Assembly (NCBI GenBank): GCA_004151065.3
Contig: NWUY0303878318.1
Span: 1-10,296, forward strand
From: Larix sibirica
Taxonomy: Eukaryota; Streptophyta; Pinopsida; Pinales; Pinaceae
DNA length: 10,296 nucleotides
Direction: 5' to 3'
The notes below the pieces were generated by a model. That model worked only from the letters and a program-made list of their open reading frames with translations, ran no database searches and had not been told where the DNA came from. Positions within the stretch are counted from its first letter, which is position 1; every line of letters begins with the position of its first letter. The position numbers were made by a program, and so were the translations under genes. Below, one piece after another: positions 7,960-10,296 of this stretch.

Positions 7960-8560
7960 ATGTTTATGAGCCAAACAACATAGGTGCACTGTAATCATTG
8001 TGCGCTATATTATTTAGCACACTAATTTTAACATAATTTTAAAAAAACTATGAATGTAATCTTGGTGCATAATATAAATACGACCACATCGCCCGTTGGT
8101 GCGTTGATGTGTAGTTAATTTAACCGGCCGCATTGCTATCACGATTCGCTTGCGTTTTCCAAGTGCACCGTTAAATTTTAAAAACAAAAAAAAATCAAAA
8201 CGTTCATGGTGCACTTAGTTACACGATATGGATTGAGTACTCGGTCAACTATCGTGTAAGAAAAACACTGTATAATGTAAAAAAACTCACAACTAGATTG
8301 TTCACTATATGAATTTTTTGCGCATCATTTACCAATGTGTTGACGTGAATGAGGCACACCGTTGACCCCATTTTAAAATTAAAAAATAAATAAATAGATT
8401 CCCATACAATTGTGCGCTAAGTATGGCACAACACATCGGGGTGTCTCATAGATGACACACCGATTGTTATTTTTATATTTAAAATATAACAAAATATTAC
8501 GAATGTGTTTGTTTTATAGTAGCGCACCGTTAGTGGTGAGCTTGTGGTTCAAGTGTATAG
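7960..8560. repeat. Cluster of GTGC/GCAC motifs and small inverted repeats
   Basis: TTGTGCGCTA occurs at 7998-8007 and 8410-8419, and its core in reverse orientation at 8520-8527 (TAGCGCAC). The related GCACCGTTA occurs at 8165-8173 and 8524-8532, with variant GCACACCGTTGA at 8354-8365. Two hairpins lie inside: perfect 10-bp arms TTACACGATA at 8219-8228 and 8250-8259, and near-perfect 11-bp arms at 8435-8445 and 8454-8464. Recurrence of one motif in both orientations suggests an old non-autonomous transposon or several nested copies. No transposase fragment or clear boundary is visible. Confidence 0.4.
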
Positions 8561-9553
8561 GTGAGACGCACTACTTGTAAAAAAAATTTAGCAATTTTTT
8601 TTAATATTTGATGGTATCAAATAGAATTCTCAGTTTATGTTTTTACATGTATATTTATGAGCGATTGATGTTACACATGAAAAAGAGACATCAACGTGGA
8701 GAGTTAGCTCAGTAGCAGCAGGCATGGGTTGAGCAATACAACTTTGTGTGAGTGGGAGGAAAGGGAGTGAGAGAGGGATTTGTACCATCTCTTGATTACT
8801 CATCATATGCGAGACCTTTGGATGGTTTGTGGATTCCTGAAGTTTTATCAAGAGGCTACATCCCTTAGGGGGAACTTGACATTTCTATTTTAGTTGATTA
8901 GATGTTGGGATCATTAGAGATAGACATTTCATGTTGGTACCGATCAGTGGTTCCATCCCACTGAGGAGGAAATCTATTTCACACTGGGCTATCCGGGAAG
9001 GGGGGAGGATTTTCTCAGTTCCTTGAGGTCCCAACTGATGTTGAAACAAAGAGTTAGCTTTCCTACTCTTAGAGATATATATGACCATGTCATAAATCCT
9101 ACTCATTTTCAGGTGAGCGGTGGACAACTCCACATTTCCTCTTTTGGTATAGATCATGTGAGGTGCCTCTCACTATTAGTGACGACCATTGTGCATCTCA
9201 CCATTGATGGGTAGCACATTAGTTTTCCTGCTCAGGATGACGAGGATATGTAGGAACCCAAGATGCCAAAATTTCATAGACCAGGCGTCTAATGCAGGAC
9301 TGATGATAGGTATCGAAAAGATGTGGTGGATAGGTTATCGACATTGTTAGCGCAACAAGGGGTTCAATGTGCATGGGTGGAGGACATTGTGTGATAGATT
9401 AACCTTGTAGATATATGGAGGATGGTTCCTCATTATATGAATAAGTTGATGCATCCATTCATTTAGCTACTAGGAGGGATTACCATTCCTCATCTATCCT
9501 CCTCCATCTCCTCCTCCATTAGCTCCTTTGATTGTTGAGAGGACGTATCCTCG

Positions 9554-9796
9554 ACATCTCATCCACCTCCTCCTCCATTAGCTTAGACATCTCATCCACC
9601 TCCTCATCCATCATCTATGACATCTCATCCACCTTCTCCTCCTCCACCTCCTCCATCATCTACGACATCTCAACCACCTCGTCCTCCATTACCTTCGACA
9701 TCTCATCCACCTCCTCCTCCATTACCTTCGACATCTCATCCACCTCCTCCTCCATTAACTTTGACATCTCATCCACCTCCTCCTCCATCATCTCCT
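9554..9796 (+). repeat. 33-bp proline-coding tandem array, seven units
   Basis: Units begin ACATCTCATCCACC or a close variant at 9554, 9587, 9620, 9665, 9698, 9731 and 9764. Spacing is 33 bases except one of 45 (33 plus 12). Each unit encodes TSHPPPPPLPS or a variant, and all stay in the pseudogene's frame. One TAG (9584-9586) interrupts the first unit boundary. The 45-base unit adds four codons to the proline run. Confidence 0.9.
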
Positions 9797-10022
9797 TCAT
9801 ATCATCATCAACCCCAAATTGGCCCACCATGTCCATCTCCTTAGCTACTCATACTCGATCGACCATCCTATCCTCATCATCTTCTTGACTATCCACCATT
9901 TCCTTCTCCCGACACCTCTATTCTAGATACAATGCTTAGAGGGCATATGATTAAGCTTGATGGACCTATCCATGCTTCTCTCTGAGATTTTTTTTCTTCT
10001 TGGTAGAGGTAGTAATTCCTCT

Positions 10023-10142
10023 AGCTCTACAGGTGGTGGTGTCGATGCCTCTGGCTCTATTGGCGGAGGTGTTAAGGCCTCTCACTCTATTGGTGGAGGT
10101 GTCGATGCCTTTAGCTATGGTGGGAGAGATACTAATGTCTTT
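10023..10142 (+). repeat. 30-bp glycine-coding tandem repeat, about four units
   Basis: Units at 10023-10052, 10053-10082 and 10083-10112 encode SSTGGGVDAS, GSIGGGVKAS and HSIGGGVDAF. A worn fourth unit at 10113-10142 keeps the period. It lies in a different frame from the proline array, so a frameshift separates the two parts of the same decayed gene. Confidence 0.8.
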
Positions 10143-10225
10143 GGTTCTGAAGTTGGACCAGATGTGTTATAGCAGTTATTGGACTTGAGATATATATATT
10201 TGGCATGTATCGTCAATTTGATTTT

Positions 10226-10227
<2 letters not shown>

Positions 10228-10258
<31 letters not shown>
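10228..10258. repeat. (TG)n microsatellite, 15 units
   Basis: Fifteen uninterrupted TG dinucleotides plus a final T. Perfect length suggests a polymorphic, slippage-prone locus. It lies after the end of the pseudogene; the rest of the window to 10296 is non-coding. Confidence 0.97.
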
Positions 10259-10260
<2 letters not shown>

Positions 10261-10296
10261 TGGATGTTGATGTTTATTTATATGTTGATGGTGATG

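Larger units (their letters stand above)
8708..10172 (+). pseudogene. Decayed mobile-domain-like gene with repeat tail
   Basis: One plus-strand frame can be followed from about 8708 to 9990 despite stops at 8768, 8891, 8915, 8921, 9212, 9251, 9290, 9392, 9395, 9464, 9536, 9584, 9842 and 9983. Readable blocks are MRDLWMVCGFLKFYQEATSL, TFHVGTDQWFHPTEEEIYF, VSGGQLHISSFG, VRCLSLLVTTIVH, VVDRLSTLLAQQG and MVPHYMNKLMHPF. The Trp-x-TFH-x-PTEEEIYF-xx-G pattern recalls the plant mobile domain found in MAIL/MAIN proteins and in Mutator- and Gypsy-type transposons; this is inference, not a firm match. The middle is proline-rich (TSHPPPPPLPS repeats), then DYPPFPSPDTSILDTMLRG. Near 9985-10005 the frame shifts in a T run to a Gly/Ser tail with IGGGVDAS repeats, ending at 10172. 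The many stops rule out a working protein. The true start is unclear; another stop lies at 8705. Confidence 0.55.

Noticed and set aside
7960-8560. CRISPR-like array from recurring GTGC motifs
   Set aside because: The repeats are short, irregularly spaced and in both orientations, in plant-type DNA.
9532-9888. 118-codon plus-strand ORF of Ser-Ile-Ser repeats
   Set aside because: It is the 33-bp proline array read in another frame; the Pro frame is continuous with the upstream conserved blocks.
8708-9990. TAG and TGA read as sense codons by a variant genetic code
   Set aside because: The SC35-like gene uses a standard code and ends at TGA; methylation-driven C-to-T decay explains the stops more simply.

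Overview
The window looks like nuclear DNA of a land plant, probably a seed plant with a large, repeat-laden genome. The reasons are long AT-rich non-coding stretches, a plant-type SC35 splicing-factor gene with a TATA box and telo-box leader, a decayed piece of a plant Gfo/Idh/MocA oxidoreductase gene, and a decayed gene resembling plant mobile-domain families. A gymnosperm is possible but is only a guess. Nothing looks bacterial: there are no operons, no Shine-Dalgarno spacing, no tRNA or rRNA and no CRISPR.

Layout. Bases 1-3850 hold no gene I can support; they are AT-rich and carry short repeats and a striking 46-bp perfect hairpin at 717-762. Bases 3855-3942 look like a plus-strand promoter, but only a 30-codon ORF follows. 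Bases 4805-5299 (minus) are the C-terminal third of a Gfo/Idh/MocA oxidoreductase, broken by an in-frame TAA and lacking its N-terminal part. An unrecognised minus-strand open segment lies at 5766-5957, and a 32-bp tandem duplication at 5964-6027.

The one intact gene is at 6518-7369 (plus): an SR protein of the SC35/SRSF2 type with one RRM and an RS tail, in a single uninterrupted frame. It has a TATA box at 6374-6383, a double telo-box in the leader and a plausible poly(A) signal at 7534-7539. Because plant SC35 genes are normally split by several introns, this copy may be a retrogene.

Bases 7960-8560 carry scattered GTGC/GCAC motifs and small inverted repeats, perhaps a decayed non-autonomous element. 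Bases 8708-10172 (plus) are a degraded gene that keeps one frame for about 1.28 kb, interrupted by at least 14 stops, nearly all TAG or TGA. Its tail holds a 33-bp proline-rich repeat array and then a 30-bp glycine-rich array. A (TG)15 microsatellite closes the window.

The genes do not form a pathway. One probably functional splicing-factor gene sits between two dead gene remnants in repeat-rich DNA. I found no convincing new biological system; the best leads are the intronless SC35 copy, its recently duplicated RS segment and the TAG/TGA-biased decay of the 8.7-10.2 kb pseudogene.
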